From assembly GCA_023411795.1 (NCBI GenBank), contig JAEYOK010000030.1:1-64000 (forward strand): a stretch of 64,000 nucleotides of DNA, written 5' to 3'. The notes beneath the pieces were generated by a model, which made no database searches, was not told the origin of the DNA, and was given only the letters and a program-made list of their open reading frames with translations. The first letter of the stretch is position 1, and the number at the start of each line of letters is the position of its first letter. The DNA is from Bacillota bacterium. GTDB lineage: Bacteria > Bacillota > Clostridia > DSM-8532. Position numbers and translations under genes: made by a program. Positions 53,032 to 61,842 of this stretch are shown here, in pieces.

Positions 53032-53226
53032 TCATTGCTCCAGATTATTATTTGAATGTGGTAATTTAGGAGAAAATCCATGACATGATTGACCGCTTGA
53101 TGCTTGAACTGTCACGGAAGGCATGTTTTGTCCCTTAAATCCAAATAAACGGCACCCTTTTGGATAGCGCTTATCCCAAGTTATAAAATAATATTTGCAT
53201 TTTAAACAATTAATATAGTCCTTCAT
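53032..53226 (-). CDS. Small Cys-containing protein
   Basis: This 64-residue soluble protein has CLKCKYYFITWDKRYPKGCRLFGF (residues about 7-30, read as CLKCKYYFITWD and YPKGCRLFGF) and a final GQSCHGFSPK. The C-x2-C plus two further Cys suggests a small zinc-binding fold. From memory, similar proteins are often labelled uracil-DNA glycosylase in databases, a label not supported by this short sequence. It starts at ATG 53226; the longer frame has no better site. It lies 12 bp upstream of the ThrE operon on the same strand. Confidence 0.65.
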   Translation of the reverse strand: MKDYINCLKCKYYFITWDKRYPKGCRLFGFKGQNMPSVTVQASSGQSCHGFSPKLPHSNNNLEQ

Positions 53227-53243
53227 ATGTTTATTATACCATA

Positions 53244-53341
53244 GAACAAGTCTGACTACCGTCAACTTGTTCATTCAAATAAGTACGGCTTTACGCCGAC
53301 TTATTCAATCATAAAGTAAGATGACTGCCTTCAACTTGTTC
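53244..53341. repeat. Cluster of short palindromes upstream of prfB
   Basis: First hairpin: GAACAAGT (53244-53251) / 13-nt loop CTGACTACCGTCA / ACTTGTTC (53265-53272). Second hairpin: AATAAGT-ACGGC / GCCG-ACTTATT (53278-53305). A third copy of the TCAACTTGTTC end occurs at 53331-53341, preceded by GACTGCCT. The 8-13-8 geometry and the ACCGTC in the first loop recall the elements at 37657 and 49873, but the core is shifted by two bases. Confidence 0.5.
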
Positions 53342-53428
53342 TATATATCGAGACTATGCTATAATTATCCGAGATTATGATAAAATTATTTGATATACCA
53401 ATATACCATAATGGAAGGAATGATAGAT

Positions 53429-54530
53429 GTGAGCCTTATAGAACTTGAACAAGCAGGTCTGGAGCTAAGGGAGCTTGAAAAAAATATCAGAGAATTGGGG
53501 GATTCACTTTGACTTGGCCGGCATGAAAAACGAGCTGGAGGAGTTGGAGCAAAGGGCTGCAGAACCGGAATTTTGGAACAATTCTGAAAATTCCCAAAAA
53601 GTACTTCAGCGGTCCAAGAGTATTCAGAATAGATTAGATCATTTTAAGAAGCTTATTAGTGACTGCGAAGATACGCTGACTCTTGTGGAGCTGGGTATGG
53701 ATGAGCAGGACGAGACAGTACTAGAAGAGGTAAAGCTCAATTTTGAGGATATCAATAGCCGATATGAAAAACTCCGGCTTGAGACCTTAATGCGGGGAGA
53801 ATACGATAATAATGACGCGATAATTACTCTCCATGCAGGTGCAGGCGGAACCGAGGCCATGGACTGGGTCCAGATGCTTTTCCGAATGTACACAAGGTGG
53901 GCAGAGAAAAATGACTTTGGTGTGCGAGTATTGGACTTACTGAACGGCGATGAAGCGGGAATAAAAAGCGTAACAGTTGAAATAACGGGAGAATATGCCT
54001 ATGGACATTTAAGAAGCGAGAAAGGGGTACATCGTCTGGTAAGAATATCACCTTTTGACGCTTCAGGAAGAAGGCATACCTCCTTTGCTTCGATGGATGT
54101 TATGCCCATATTGGATGATTCTATTGAAATTGATATAGATCCTGACGATCTTAAAATGGATGTGTATAGATCTTCCGGTGCAGGTGGTCAGCATGTTAAT
54201 AAAACATCGTCAGCCGTGCGTATTACTCATATTCCCACGGGGATAATAGTTGCTTGCCAGAACGAACGATCCCAGCTACAGAACAGGGAAACAGCTATGA
54301 AAATGCTTAGAGCCAAGCTTCTGGAACTGAAGGAGAAGGAAAAGGCTGAAAAAATGAGCCAAATTCAGGGTGAGCAAATGGATATTGCATGGGGCAGCCA
54401 GATAAGGTCATATGTATTCTGTCCATATACCTTGGTTAAAGATCACCGTACAAACTATGAGGACGGAAATGTTCAGAAGGTTATGGATGGTGGGATAGAT
54501 GAATTCATTCAGGCATATTTGAGTTTATAG
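53429..54530 (+). CDS. prfB: Peptide chain release factor 2 (programmed +1 frameshift)
   Basis: RF2 recognises UGA and UAA stop codons and hydrolyses peptidyl-tRNA. Translation starts at GTG 53429 and runs 27 codons to CTT-TGA (53507-53512), where the ribosome shifts +1 and continues with GAC TTG GCC. The total is about 366 residues. The frame after the shift holds the class motifs: the SPF tripeptide in VRISPFDASG and the catalytic GGQ in SSGAGGQHVNK. The N-terminal extension seen in frame (ELEKNIRELGDSL then DLAGMKNELEELE) matches RF2. The apparent ATG/TTG start at 53475 in the downstream frame is not real. Confidence 0.95.
53498..53513 (+). promoter_or_regulatory. prfB programmed frameshift site
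   Basis: GGGGATTCA-CTT-TGA-C has the Shine-Dalgarno-like GGGG stretch a few bases before CTT TGA C, the classical slippery site. It couples synthesis of RF2 to the concentration of RF2. Confidence 0.93.
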
Positions 54531-54531
54531 T

Positions 54532-54557
54532 AAAAAAGAACCGAAAGGTTCTTTTTT
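54532..54557. terminator. Bidirectional rho-independent terminator
   Basis: AAAAAAGAACC / GAAA loop / GGTTCTTTTTT is a perfect 11-bp hairpin between prfB and the convergent S11 gene. It serves both strands, since both sides carry T-runs, and touches the last base of the S11 reading frame. Confidence 0.88.
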
Positions 54558-55858
54558 TATCTTTTATGAGCAATACTTTTGCCACGGGTTTTTCGGGAAT
54601 TTGATTTTATTATTATCCGCTTCTTTAAATACCCATATAATTTATAAACTCCAATAATAATCTCCAATATGACAAGACCGATTATAACATATATTAACTC
54701 ACGGCTTTCAAGAAGTTGTTCTTTTAATAACTGGGTTTTTGTTTTTTGGGGCAATATTTCCCGGTCAGGATACAAGCTTATATTAATTGTAGTATCATCT
54801 TCAAGAATAAATGTCAGTTTACCCACAATAGTCTTCATGGTGACAGGCGGCTTAAGCACTGATTGATCCACGTTAATTTTTATATCCTTGATGTAGTCCT
54901 GCCCCTTTGGGTGCACATAGTAAACATCAGAGGTAACGATAAGATTTAGTGTCTGCCCTTCAATTGTAATAGCTTGCTGACTGGTTCCGGCTGTAACAAT
55001 GGTACCTTCGAGGAAATTGTCAAAACCATAATTGAGGATATTAATCGAGTCGTTATACATGCTCTTTGTAGGGACATCAAGAAGAATACAAACAAGTCTC
55101 ATATTATTTTTTGTAGCGGTCGTTATGATGCTGTGGAATTCGGTATCATTGCTGGCAGTAATTCCGCCGTCGGTGCCAGGATAGCTCCAGAACATACTGT
55201 TTGTATTTGTAAGCACAATGGTTTTTTTATCATACCAGGGCTTTGCCTGAGTACTGAAAAACCGGTTGAATTTACTGTCTGCCAGAGCTTGTTTTACAAG
55301 AACAATTATATCTTCTAGTGTAGTATACTGGTTTTCATTGTATGTCCCGATGCTGTTGGTGAAATGTGTGTTTGTCATACCATGATTTAATGCATATTCA
55401 TTCATCATATCCACAAAGCCCTTCTCACTGCCACCGACAGATTCAGCCAAAGCCATTGCCGCGTCGGGTGAACCGGTAAGCAACATGGCGGTAAGAAGAT
55501 TTTTTATGGCGTATTTTTCTCCTACAGTTAGAGCTAAAGTTGCGCCATCAATATTAACAACATCTTTACTTACGGTAACCATGGCTTCGATATCTGCTTT
55601 TTCAAGAGTCAAAAGGGCCGCAACAAGTCGGTTCGCCAGAGGCGAATAGGATATCTCCTCCGATGTTTTGGAAAAGAGCACCTGCCCTCTTCGCGCATCA
55701 AATAAAACAGCAGAAACAGAATCAGTCTGTGGTTTACTGGAGTCATCGACAGCATAGACCTTTGATTCAAGAACTGAAAGGAAACCAAAGGACAATAATG
55801 TAATAATTAACATTACAGCTATACTACGATTCTTGGTGAGTAATTGTTTTCTAATCAT
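54557..55858 (-). CDS. D-alanyl-D-alanine carboxypeptidase (S11) homologue with degenerate active site
   Basis: This 433-residue protein has a signal peptide (about 15-36), an S11 (PBP5/DacF-like) domain, a second beta domain (about 300-370), a C-terminal membrane helix (about 386-405) and a basic tail. Flanking blocks are well kept (SVSAVLFDARRGQVLFSK, ALLTLEKADIEAMVTVSKD, FVDMMNEYALNHGMTNTHF), but the active-site motifs are gone: the S-x-x-K position reads LANR, the S-G-N position reads GSPD, and the K-T-G position reads GIT. It is therefore probably inactive and may bind muropeptides or regulate active enzymes. GGGAAG precedes the ATG. Confidence 0.85.
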   Translation of the reverse strand: MIRKQLLTKNRSIAVMLIITLLSFGFLSVLESKVYAVDDSSKPQTDSVSAVLFDARRGQVLFSKTSEEISYSPLANRLVAALLTLEKADIEAMVTVSKDVVNIDGATLALTVGEKYAIKNLLTAMLLTGSPDAAMALAESVGGSEKGFVDMMNEYALNHGMTNTHFTNSIGTYNENQYTTLEDIIVLVKQALADSKFNRFFSTQAKPWYDKKTIVLTNTNSMFWSYPGTDGGITASNDTEFHSIITTATKNNMRLVCILLDVPTKSMYNDSINILNYGFDNFLEGTIVTAGTSQQAITIEGQTLNLIVTSDVYYVHPKGQDYIKDIKINVDQSVLKPPVTMKTIVGKLTFILEDDTTINISLYPDREILPQKTKTQLLKEQLLESRELIYVIIGLVILEIIIGVYKLYGYLKKRIIIKSNSRKTRGKSIAHKR

Positions 55859-55993
55859 GACTGATACTTCCCTGCTGTATTAATCTATTCATATAAGGAC
55901 AATAAAATTATAGCATATGATAGGTACATGTCAAATGTGGAGCATGTTTTACAATGTATCATATTTTCGTTTCACCTGTTTCTCCCCGGTTTA

Positions 55994-58555
55994 TCAGGTG
56001 TTTGCCCATTTAATCAAAGGAAGATCAAACTTGTTCATAAGGTTTGGATGATTGGGTATAACTCTGAACGAATATCCGTATTCGCCACCGTCGAGAATGC
56101 AAATTACGGTTTCGTAGGAGTATGTTGATGCATCAGTCTGTCTCACAACCTTCATCTCTATAGCAGTTCCATTAGTTATATTATCCTGCACCAATGGCCC
56201 GTAATATGCCTCGACCCGTACATCTTCGGGTTTTAAGGAAGATAACTGAACGGTAACATTCAAACGAAGCTCATGGCCTGACAGCATGCTGTGGTCAACC
56301 AGTCCGTGAATATCTTGATTAGCCATAATATTGACTTGATGCCAACTCCGTTCAATTTGCTGCTTCCATTCAGCAAGTGTGCGAATAAAACCATATTGCG
56401 ACTCCTGGATCTTTGAATTCCTTATAATAGCAGGGATATACAATCTTTCTGTGTATTCCTTAACCATCCGATGAGTACTGTAAACCGGGGCTAAAGATTT
56501 AATCGATTCCTTCATACGAGCTACCCAACCAACAGGTATACCGTTTTCACGGTTATAGTAGAGTGGGATAATTTCTCTTTCAAGTGTCTCGTAAAGTGAT
56601 TTGCTGTCTGAATCATCCTGATGCTGCTCGTTTTCAAAGGGTGTATCATCACCGATGACCCAACCGTTCATTCCGTTGTAACCTTCACACCACCAGCCAT
56701 CTAAAATGCTGAAATTGAGCACGCCATTTATGCAAGCCTTCTGACCGCTGGTTCCACTAGCTTCCAAAGGACGGCGGGGGTTATTCATCCACACATCGAC
56801 CCCTTGAACCAGGTGGCGGGCAACTGTCATATTATAATTTTCAACCAGGAATATTTTTCCTCTAAATCCCTCACGTCTTGCGATATCATGGATTTCTTTA
56901 ATGACCTGATGGGCTGGGTGGTCAGCAGGGTGAGCTTTCCCGGCAAAAATGATTTGAATGGGCATATTTTTATTATTCAATATTTTTTCAATTCGGGCTA
57001 AATCTCTAAAAATCAGATTAGCTCGCTTGTATGTTGCAAAACGTCTGGCAAAACCGATGGTAAATGCCTGGGTGTCAATCTGACTGTCCAATTCATTGAC
57101 TTCATGCAACGGAACGCCGTTATGGAGATATTGCTTTTTAAGCCTTTCGGTTACAAAACGAATCATTTTGGCTTTTAGAACATTATGAGTTTTCCAAATT
57201 TCATCATCGGGAATATTACTGACGGCTTCCCATACTGTAGGATCATACAGCCTGTCCTGCCAGTCGGAAGGTAGATATTTATCAAACATATATTTGAAGT
57301 TTGGTGCTAACCATGTCATGGTATGTATACCATTGGTTACATGGGTTATAGGAACCTCATCTTCGGGGATGTCCGGCCATACTGAATTGAAGATATTACG
57401 TGAAACTGCGCCGTGGAGCTTGCTGACACCATTCTTACGGCCCGACATATTAAGTGCTAGAACCGCCATATTGAAAACATTAGAATCTCCCGGCTTAAGG
57501 CCCAGACTTATAAAATCATTACGCGAAAGTCCCAGCTGACCCCAGTAGTGACTAAAATAACGGTCTATCATATCCAGAGGGAATACATCATTACCCGCAG
57601 GAACCGGTGTATGGGTAGTGAATATTGATGACGAATAGACTATTTCTTTCGCTTCACGGAAGGGTATATTTTTCTCCATCACAAGCTTTCTTGCGAGCTC
57701 AAGAGACATAAATGCCGAATGTCCTTCATTCATATGGTATACCGTACCCCTTATACCCAATGCATCCAGAGTGCGGATACCTCCGATACCCAATAGAATT
57801 TCCTGTTGGATACGGGTTTCTCTGTCGCCACCATATAATCTTTCGGTAAGTGCTCTGTCATATTGATTGTTTTCAGGAACATCCGTGTCCATAAGATATA
57901 ACTTAATGCGACCTATGTTTATGCACCAGATACGGGCATATACTACCCTTCCTGAAAGCTCCACATATATGGTCAATGGTCTACTAGATGAATCATACAC
58001 AGGTGTGACAGGAAGCTGTGAATAGTTCAGGGTGGTAAAGTTTGTTTCCTGCCAACCTTCGCTATTTATTCGTTGATCAAAATATCCTTGCTTATAAAAC
58101 AGTCCTATTGCAGTAAAAGGTAATCCTAAATCACTGGCCGTTTTACAATGATCCCCAGAAAGCACTCCAAGTCCTCCCGAATACACAGGTAAAACTTCAT
58201 GAAGCCCATATTCGGCTGAAAAATAAATAATCTGTTCGTTTTTATAATAAGGATAATTTTTGTTAAACCATGTATCCTCTTGTTCCAGGTAGTGTTTAAA
58301 CTCATTTACCACCTTCTCGTAATGGTTCATGAAGTCAGAATCTAAAAGCTTTTCTTCAAGCTTCCTAATACTTACCTCTTGAAGGAACCGGACCGGATTT
58401 CTGTTGAGTTTTTCCCATAGGGACAAATCTATTTCACGAAACAAATCAATGGCATCACTGTTCCATGACCACCATAGGTTATTGGATATGTCGCGAAGCC
58501 CTGAAAGTCTTTCAGGTAGTGTAGTAGTTACTTTTATCTTTCCAAATTTGTACAT
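55994..58555 (-). CDS. glgP: Alpha-glucan (glycogen) phosphorylase, short type
   Basis: This 853-residue GT35 enzyme starts with the DUF3417-like domain (LPERLSGLRDISNNLWWSW) and has the catalytic FSAEYGLHEVLPVYSGGLGVLSGDHCKTASDLGLP block (FSAEYGLHE near 110). The pyridoxal-phosphate Lys lies in SGTSGQKACINGVLN near 607, and RNxRRPLEASG precedes it. This is the Thermotoga/Clostridia type of phosphorylase that lacks the allosteric parts of the animal enzyme. It releases glucose 1-phosphate from glycogen or maltodextrin. GGAGG lies 5 bases before the ATG. The gene stands alone, 4.5 kb from glgA. Confidence 0.96.
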   Translation of the reverse strand: MYKFGKIKVTTTLPERLSGLRDISNNLWWSWNSDAIDLFREIDLSLWEKLNRNPVRFLQEVSIRKLEEKLLDSDFMNHYEKVVNEFKHYLEQEDTWFNKNYPYYKNEQIIYFSAEYGLHEVLPVYSGGLGVLSGDHCKTASDLGLPFTAIGLFYKQGYFDQRINSEGWQETNFTTLNYSQLPVTPVYDSSSRPLTIYVELSGRVVYARIWCINIGRIKLYLMDTDVPENNQYDRALTERLYGGDRETRIQQEILLGIGGIRTLDALGIRGTVYHMNEGHSAFMSLELARKLVMEKNIPFREAKEIVYSSSIFTTHTPVPAGNDVFPLDMIDRYFSHYWGQLGLSRNDFISLGLKPGDSNVFNMAVLALNMSGRKNGVSKLHGAVSRNIFNSVWPDIPEDEVPITHVTNGIHTMTWLAPNFKYMFDKYLPSDWQDRLYDPTVWEAVSNIPDDEIWKTHNVLKAKMIRFVTERLKKQYLHNGVPLHEVNELDSQIDTQAFTIGFARRFATYKRANLIFRDLARIEKILNNKNMPIQIIFAGKAHPADHPAHQVIKEIHDIARREGFRGKIFLVENYNMTVARHLVQGVDVWMNNPRRPLEASGTSGQKACINGVLNFSILDGWWCEGYNGMNGWVIGDDTPFENEQHQDDSDSKSLYETLEREIIPLYYNRENGIPVGWVARMKESIKSLAPVYSTHRMVKEYTERLYIPAIIRNSKIQESQYGFIRTLAEWKQQIERSWHQVNIMANQDIHGLVDHSMLSGHELRLNVTVQLSSLKPEDVRVEAYYGPLVQDNITNGTAIEMKVVRQTDASTYSYETVICILDGGEYGYSFRVIPNHPNLMNKFDLPLIKWANT

Positions 58556-58930
58556 ACTGACCTCCGATTGTTGAGTTAAAGTTATATATACCCCATTTGA
58601 ATACCGATTAATACAATATTAATAAAGACTATATTAATTCATTTTCAAAAGCTTATATTTTAATATTACTAAGGGAACAGTAAAATAACTATGCATGAAA
58701 CACCACATTTAACCAGTAAATTTTTATATGTTTTATTGTATTTTCACAACTGAATATTCGAAGGGTGAATCTATCGACGCATAACCAAGCATTATTATGT
58801 GATTTTGACCTCTTTTTTATAGAAATCCAAAGGTTCGTTTGGTAAATATAATGTTGTAAATAAACGAAATATATTATAAACTAGAAAATAAAACTGTATT
58901 AAACTGGTTGTGAGTAAGGAGAGGACACAT
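58556..58930. other. Intergenic region between glgP and trxA; a possible promoter only
   Basis: This gap of 375 bases between divergent genes holds no open reading frame I can support. The best promoter for the thioredoxin gene is TTGTAA (58854-58859) with TAAACT (58877-58882) 17 bases on, or TATAAA two bases earlier. No hairpin or repeat stands out. Confidence 0.4.
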
Positions 58931-59260
58931 ATGCCTTCTGAAAAAGTACTGACAATTAAGAATAGCAATTTTGAAGAACTGGTTTTAAATTCTTCGGTCC
59001 CTGTGTTATTAGATTTCTGGGCTATATGGTGTGGACCCTGCAAAGCTATCGGTCCTACTATCGATGAATTGGCAGAAGAATATGAAGGTCGTTTTAAAAT
59101 AGGAAAAATCAATGTTGATGAGGAAAATGAACTGGTTAAGAATTTTAACATTATGAGTATTCCAACATTGATAGCGTTTAAAGATGGCAATCAGGTCGAA
59201 AAGGTTATAGGAGCAAGGTCAAAAGCTGACTTAAAAGTCTTGATAGACAAGTATATCTAA
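58931..59260 (+). CDS. trxA: Thioredoxin
   Basis: This 109-residue protein has the active site WCGPCK (about 30-35), preceded by PVLLDFWAI, and cis-Pro segment SIPTLIAFKDG (about 74). It is a cytosolic disulfide reductase. AAGGAGAGG lies before ATG 58931; a GTG at 58910 in frame lies upstream of that site. It is 36 bp before the DivIVA-like gene, so possibly the two are one unit. Confidence 0.95.
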   Translation: MPSEKVLTIKNSNFEELVLNSSVPVLLDFWAIWCGPCKAIGPTIDELAEEYEGRFKIGKINVDEENELVKNFNIMSIPTLIAFKDGNQVEKVIGARSKADLKVLIDKYI

Positions 59261-59296
59261 TCACGAGATTACTATTATTTGATAGGAGTGTTGGTT

Positions 59297-59794
59297 ATGT
59301 CAGGAGAAAAGAAGTTCGGTTCATCACCCTTCGGTTTTAACAAATCAGATGTAAATGCGTACATAGAGAAGATTCTCTATGAGTTTGACCTTCGTTTAAA
59401 GGAAAAAGATGACGAGATATCCAACCTTAAGTTACAGATTCGTGAGATGAAAACCCGTTATGAGTCAGCGGCGCAAAGCAACCAATTTTTCTCAAAGGAA
59501 AAGGAAAGAATAGCCAGCGCGCTTATTACTGCTCAGGAAAAAGCCGATGCGATTATGGAAGAAGCAAAAGAACGAGCGACAGAGGAGAAAATCAGACTTG
59601 AGCAGGCCCTTGAAAATGAAAGAGAAAGAATAATTGACATTAAACGCGATGTAAAGACCATGAAGGAACAGATGGTTGATATGCTCTTAAAATATCAGGG
59701 GATGCTAAACGAAGCAGAGAATTACATAGCCGGCAGAGAAGCCGAATATATTGAAAATGATAGTCAGGGAATGGAAGAAAATGTTGTATGCTAA
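59297..59794 (+). CDS. DivIVA-like coiled-coil protein
   Basis: This 165-residue protein begins with the short conserved lead FGFNKSDVNAYIEKILYEFD (about 12-31), like the F-G-Y-x-x-x-x-V-x-x-F-L lead of DivIVA, followed by a long coiled coil (about 35-145) with typical Lys/Glu/Gln heptads. DivIVA-type proteins sit at curved membranes and poles and help in septum placement or sporulation. The ATG at 59297 has GATAGGAG upstream. A terminator follows. Confidence 0.72.
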   Translation: MSGEKKFGSSPFGFNKSDVNAYIEKILYEFDLRLKEKDDEISNLKLQIREMKTRYESAAQSNQFFSKEKERIASALITAQEKADAIMEEAKERATEEKIRLEQALENERERIIDIKRDVKTMKEQMVDMLLKYQGMLNEAENYIAGREAEYIENDSQGMEENVVC

Positions 59795-59845
59795 TATCGA
59801 ACATTTAATTAAACGATATTAGCAAAACATTGACGAATTTGAATT

Positions 59846-59873
59846 GCCCTGCTTCTGTAGCAGGGCTTTCTTA
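59846..59873 (+). terminator. Rho-independent terminator
   Basis: GCCCTGC (59846-59852) / TTCTGTA / GCAGGGC (59860-59866), followed by TTTCTTATT. Confidence 0.85.
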
Positions 59874-59895
59874 TTATGAAATAACAAGGTTCTGA

Positions 59896-59910
59896 GGGAG
59901 CAAAGCTCCC
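59896..59910. repeat. Short hairpin upstream of the Lrp gene
   Basis: GGGAGC / AAA / GCTCCC, with flanks GGTTCTGA and GAGGGTTCT that look like imperfect direct repeats. It lacks a T-run. It may be a small regulatory hairpin in the leader. Confidence 0.35.
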
Positions 59911-59953
59911 GAGGGTTCTTATATCCTTAGAATAGTTGAAGGGAGCTAGAAAA

Positions 59954-60436
59954 ATGGAAAAAGAATTATTAAGCATTCTAGAGAAGAATTGTAGATTGTC
60001 CTATGAAGAAATGGCAGTGATGCTGGGAACAACCCCGCAAGTGGTTAAGGATACGATGAAAGAGCTCGATGAAAAGGGCATAATAATTGCATATAATGCA
60101 TTGATAGATTGGGAAAAGGTCGACGATGAGCTTGTCACTGCTTATATTGAGGTGAAAGTGACTCCCCAGAGAGGGCAAGGCTTTGATAAGGTAGCCGAAA
60201 GAATATACCAATATCCTCAGGTATCTGCATGCAGTTTGATGTCGGGAGGCTTTGACCTTTTTGTTATAGTTGAAGGAAAGACCATGAAAGAGGTCGCCAT
60301 GTTTGTAGCAGAAAAGCTGGCTCCTATAGATTCAGTTCTTAGCTGCGCAACTCATTTTGTCCTTAAAAAATACAAGGATAACAATGTTATTTTTAACAAG
60401 GTGCATAAGGATGACAGAGAGGCTGTGGTTTTATGA
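59954..60436 (+). CDS. Lrp/AsnC-family transcriptional regulator
   Basis: This 160-residue protein has an N-terminal winged helix-turn-helix (LLSILEKNCRLSYEEMAVMLGTTPQVVKDTMKELDEKGIIIAYNALIDW, read as CRLSYEEMAVMLGT then VVKDTMKELDEKGII) and a C-terminal RAM ligand-binding domain (TAYIEVKVTPQRG and SLMSGGFDLFVIVEG). It likely senses an amino acid and regulates its own operon and the aminotransferase gene, which starts inside its stop (ATGA overlap). AAGGGAGC precedes ATG 59954; a TTG at 59936 in frame is before that site. Confidence 0.92.
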   Translation: MEKELLSILEKNCRLSYEEMAVMLGTTPQVVKDTMKELDEKGIIIAYNALIDWEKVDDELVTAYIEVKVTPQRGQGFDKVAERIYQYPQVSACSLMSGGFDLFVIVEGKTMKEVAMFVAEKLAPIDSVLSCATHFVLKKYKDNNVIFNKVHKDDREAVVL

Positions 60437-61605
60437 ACATCAGGGATATGATAAAGAAAAATATACTTGATACCCCTCCATCGGGTATTAGAAAATATTT
60501 TGATTTGATTAATGAAATGAAGGATGCAATTTCTCTGGGTATTGGTGAGCCTGATTTTGAGACCCCATGGACAATAAGGGAAGAGGGAATTTATTCTCTT
60601 GAGAAGGGCCAGACTCACTATTCATCTAATGCAGGATTTATAGAGCTGCGAGAAGAAATAGCAAAATACATGGATAATAAATTTAACCTGGTATATAACC
60701 CGAAGGATGAGATTCTGGTAACAGTAGGTGGAAGTGAAGCAATAGATATAGCCATCAGAACTTTTGCCGGACCCGGGGATGAGGTTATAGTACCGGAGCC
60801 TTCATTTGTGGCCTACAAGGGCTGTGTCATGTTTTCGGGAGCAACTCCGGTTCCTATTGAGCTCAAGGCCCAAGATCGTTTTAAACTGAAACCGGAGCAA
60901 GTCATAAATGCTATTACAGATAAAACTAAAGCTATCATAATAGGATATCCTAATAATCCTACCGGTGCTACTATGGATTACGAGGATTACAAGGCTCTGG
61001 TGGAGGTTCTGAAGGATAAGGATATAATTGTTATATCAGATGAGCTTTACGCAGAGCTTACTTACCAAGGAAAACATGTTTCAATAGCTCAATTCCCTGA
61101 AATGAAATACAAAACAATTGTTATTAACGGTTTTTCAAAAGCATTTGCCATGACCGGTTGGAGAATAGGATTCGTATGCTGCAATGCAGAAGCTCTGGAG
61201 CAAATGAAGAAAATCCATCAGTATGCTTTAATGTGTAGCCCTACAACAGCTCAATTTGCAGCCATCGAAGCCTTAAAAAACGGGGAACCTGAAGTACGCA
61301 GAATGATGGAGGAGTATAACCGGCGTCGTTTGGTGATGGTAAATGGTATGAGAAAAGCAGGGTTGGATTGTTTTGAACCTGTGGGTGCTTTTTACGTGTT
61401 CCCGGATATTCGTGCAACGGGGCTTTCATCTGACGAGTTTTGCGAGCGTCTGTTAATGGAAGAAAAAGTACTTACAGTCCCGGGAAATGCTTTTGGAGCA
61501 TGTGGAGAAGGATTTGTAAGAGCAACTTACGCTACTTCAATTGAGAATATTCGAGAGGCATTGATACGAATAACCCGGTTTGTCGAGAAGGTCCAAAAAG
61601 AATAA
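60433..61605 (+). CDS. Class I/II pyridoxal-phosphate aminotransferase
   Basis: This 390-residue fold-type I enzyme has ISLGIGEPDFETPW, VTVGGSEAIDIAIRTFAGPGDEV, GYPNNPTGATM, SDELYAELTY and the PLP-lysine motif NGFSKAFAMTGWRIGF (Lys about 235), plus the C-terminal RATYATSIENIREAL. This is the AspC/PatA subgroup of aminotransferases (aspartate, aromatic or branched amino acids). It is coupled to the Lrp gene. A terminator overlaps its stop codon. Confidence 0.94.
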   Translation: MNIRDMIKKNILDTPPSGIRKYFDLINEMKDAISLGIGEPDFETPWTIREEGIYSLEKGQTHYSSNAGFIELREEIAKYMDNKFNLVYNPKDEILVTVGGSEAIDIAIRTFAGPGDEVIVPEPSFVAYKGCVMFSGATPVPIELKAQDRFKLKPEQVINAITDKTKAIIIGYPNNPTGATMDYEDYKALVEVLKDKDIIVISDELYAELTYQGKHVSIAQFPEMKYKTIVINGFSKAFAMTGWRIGFVCCNAEALEQMKKIHQYALMCSPTTAQFAAIEALKNGEPEVRRMMEEYNRRRLVMVNGMRKAGLDCFEPVGAFYVFPDIRATGLSSDEFCERLLMEEKVLTVPGNAFGACGEGFVRATYATSIENIREALIRITRFVEKVQKE

Positions 61606-61629
61606 GCTCTTTGCAGAGCTTATTCTTTG
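61601..61629 (+). terminator. Terminator overlapping the aminotransferase stop codon
   Basis: AATAAGCTC (61601-61609) / TTTGCA / GAGCTTATT (61616-61624), followed by CTTTGG. The T-run is weak. Confidence 0.65.
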
Positions 61630-61790
61630 GGAAGAATTTTCTTCGCAAAAAACGAAATTTTCCGCTAACAATCCTGTTCGGAGCTTATTCTTTGGGAAGA
61701 ATTCCTGCCGTTGCACAATCAAGCAACGGCTTTTGCTTTACAAAAACGGAATTTTCCGCTAACAATCCTGTTCGGAACTTATATTCTTTC
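61616..61790. repeat. Two and a half imperfect direct repeats after the aminotransferase gene
   Basis: Copy 1 (61616-61680, 65 nt) and copy 2 (61681-61774, 94 nt) both begin GAGCTTATTCTTTGGGAAGA and end TTTTCCGCTAACAATCCTG-TTCG. A partial third start, GAACTTATATTCTTTC, follows at 61775. Copy 2 is longer because a terminator hairpin with flanks replaces the TTCTTCGC segment of copy 1. Short reading frames over this area are artefacts of the repeat. Confidence 0.7.
61707..61739 (+). terminator. Rho-independent terminator inside the direct repeat
   Basis: GCCGTTGC (61707-61714) / ACAATCAA / GCAACGGC (61723-61730), followed by TTTTGCTTT. It backs up the weaker terminator at 61601. Confidence 0.8.
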
Positions 61791-61822
61791 AATAATCCGA
61801 CATGAAAACAGCTAAAAAAATT

Positions 61823-61842
61823 GGGTGATAATATTATCACCC
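61823..61842 (-). terminator. Terminator of the Spo0E-like gene
   Basis: GGGTGATAAT / ATTATCACCC is a perfect 10-bp palindrome which, on the minus strand, is followed by AATTTTTTT. It overlaps the stop codon of the Spo0E-like gene. Confidence 0.8.

Noticed and set aside
58795..59190. Long reading frame on the minus strand across the thioredoxin gene
   Set aside because: It is antisense to a certain thioredoxin gene, has no ribosome binding site and no recognisable protein features.
61580..61805. Two short plus-strand reading frames after the aminotransferase gene
   Set aside because: They lie in the direct repeat and terminators, overlap each other in different frames and have no ribosome binding site.
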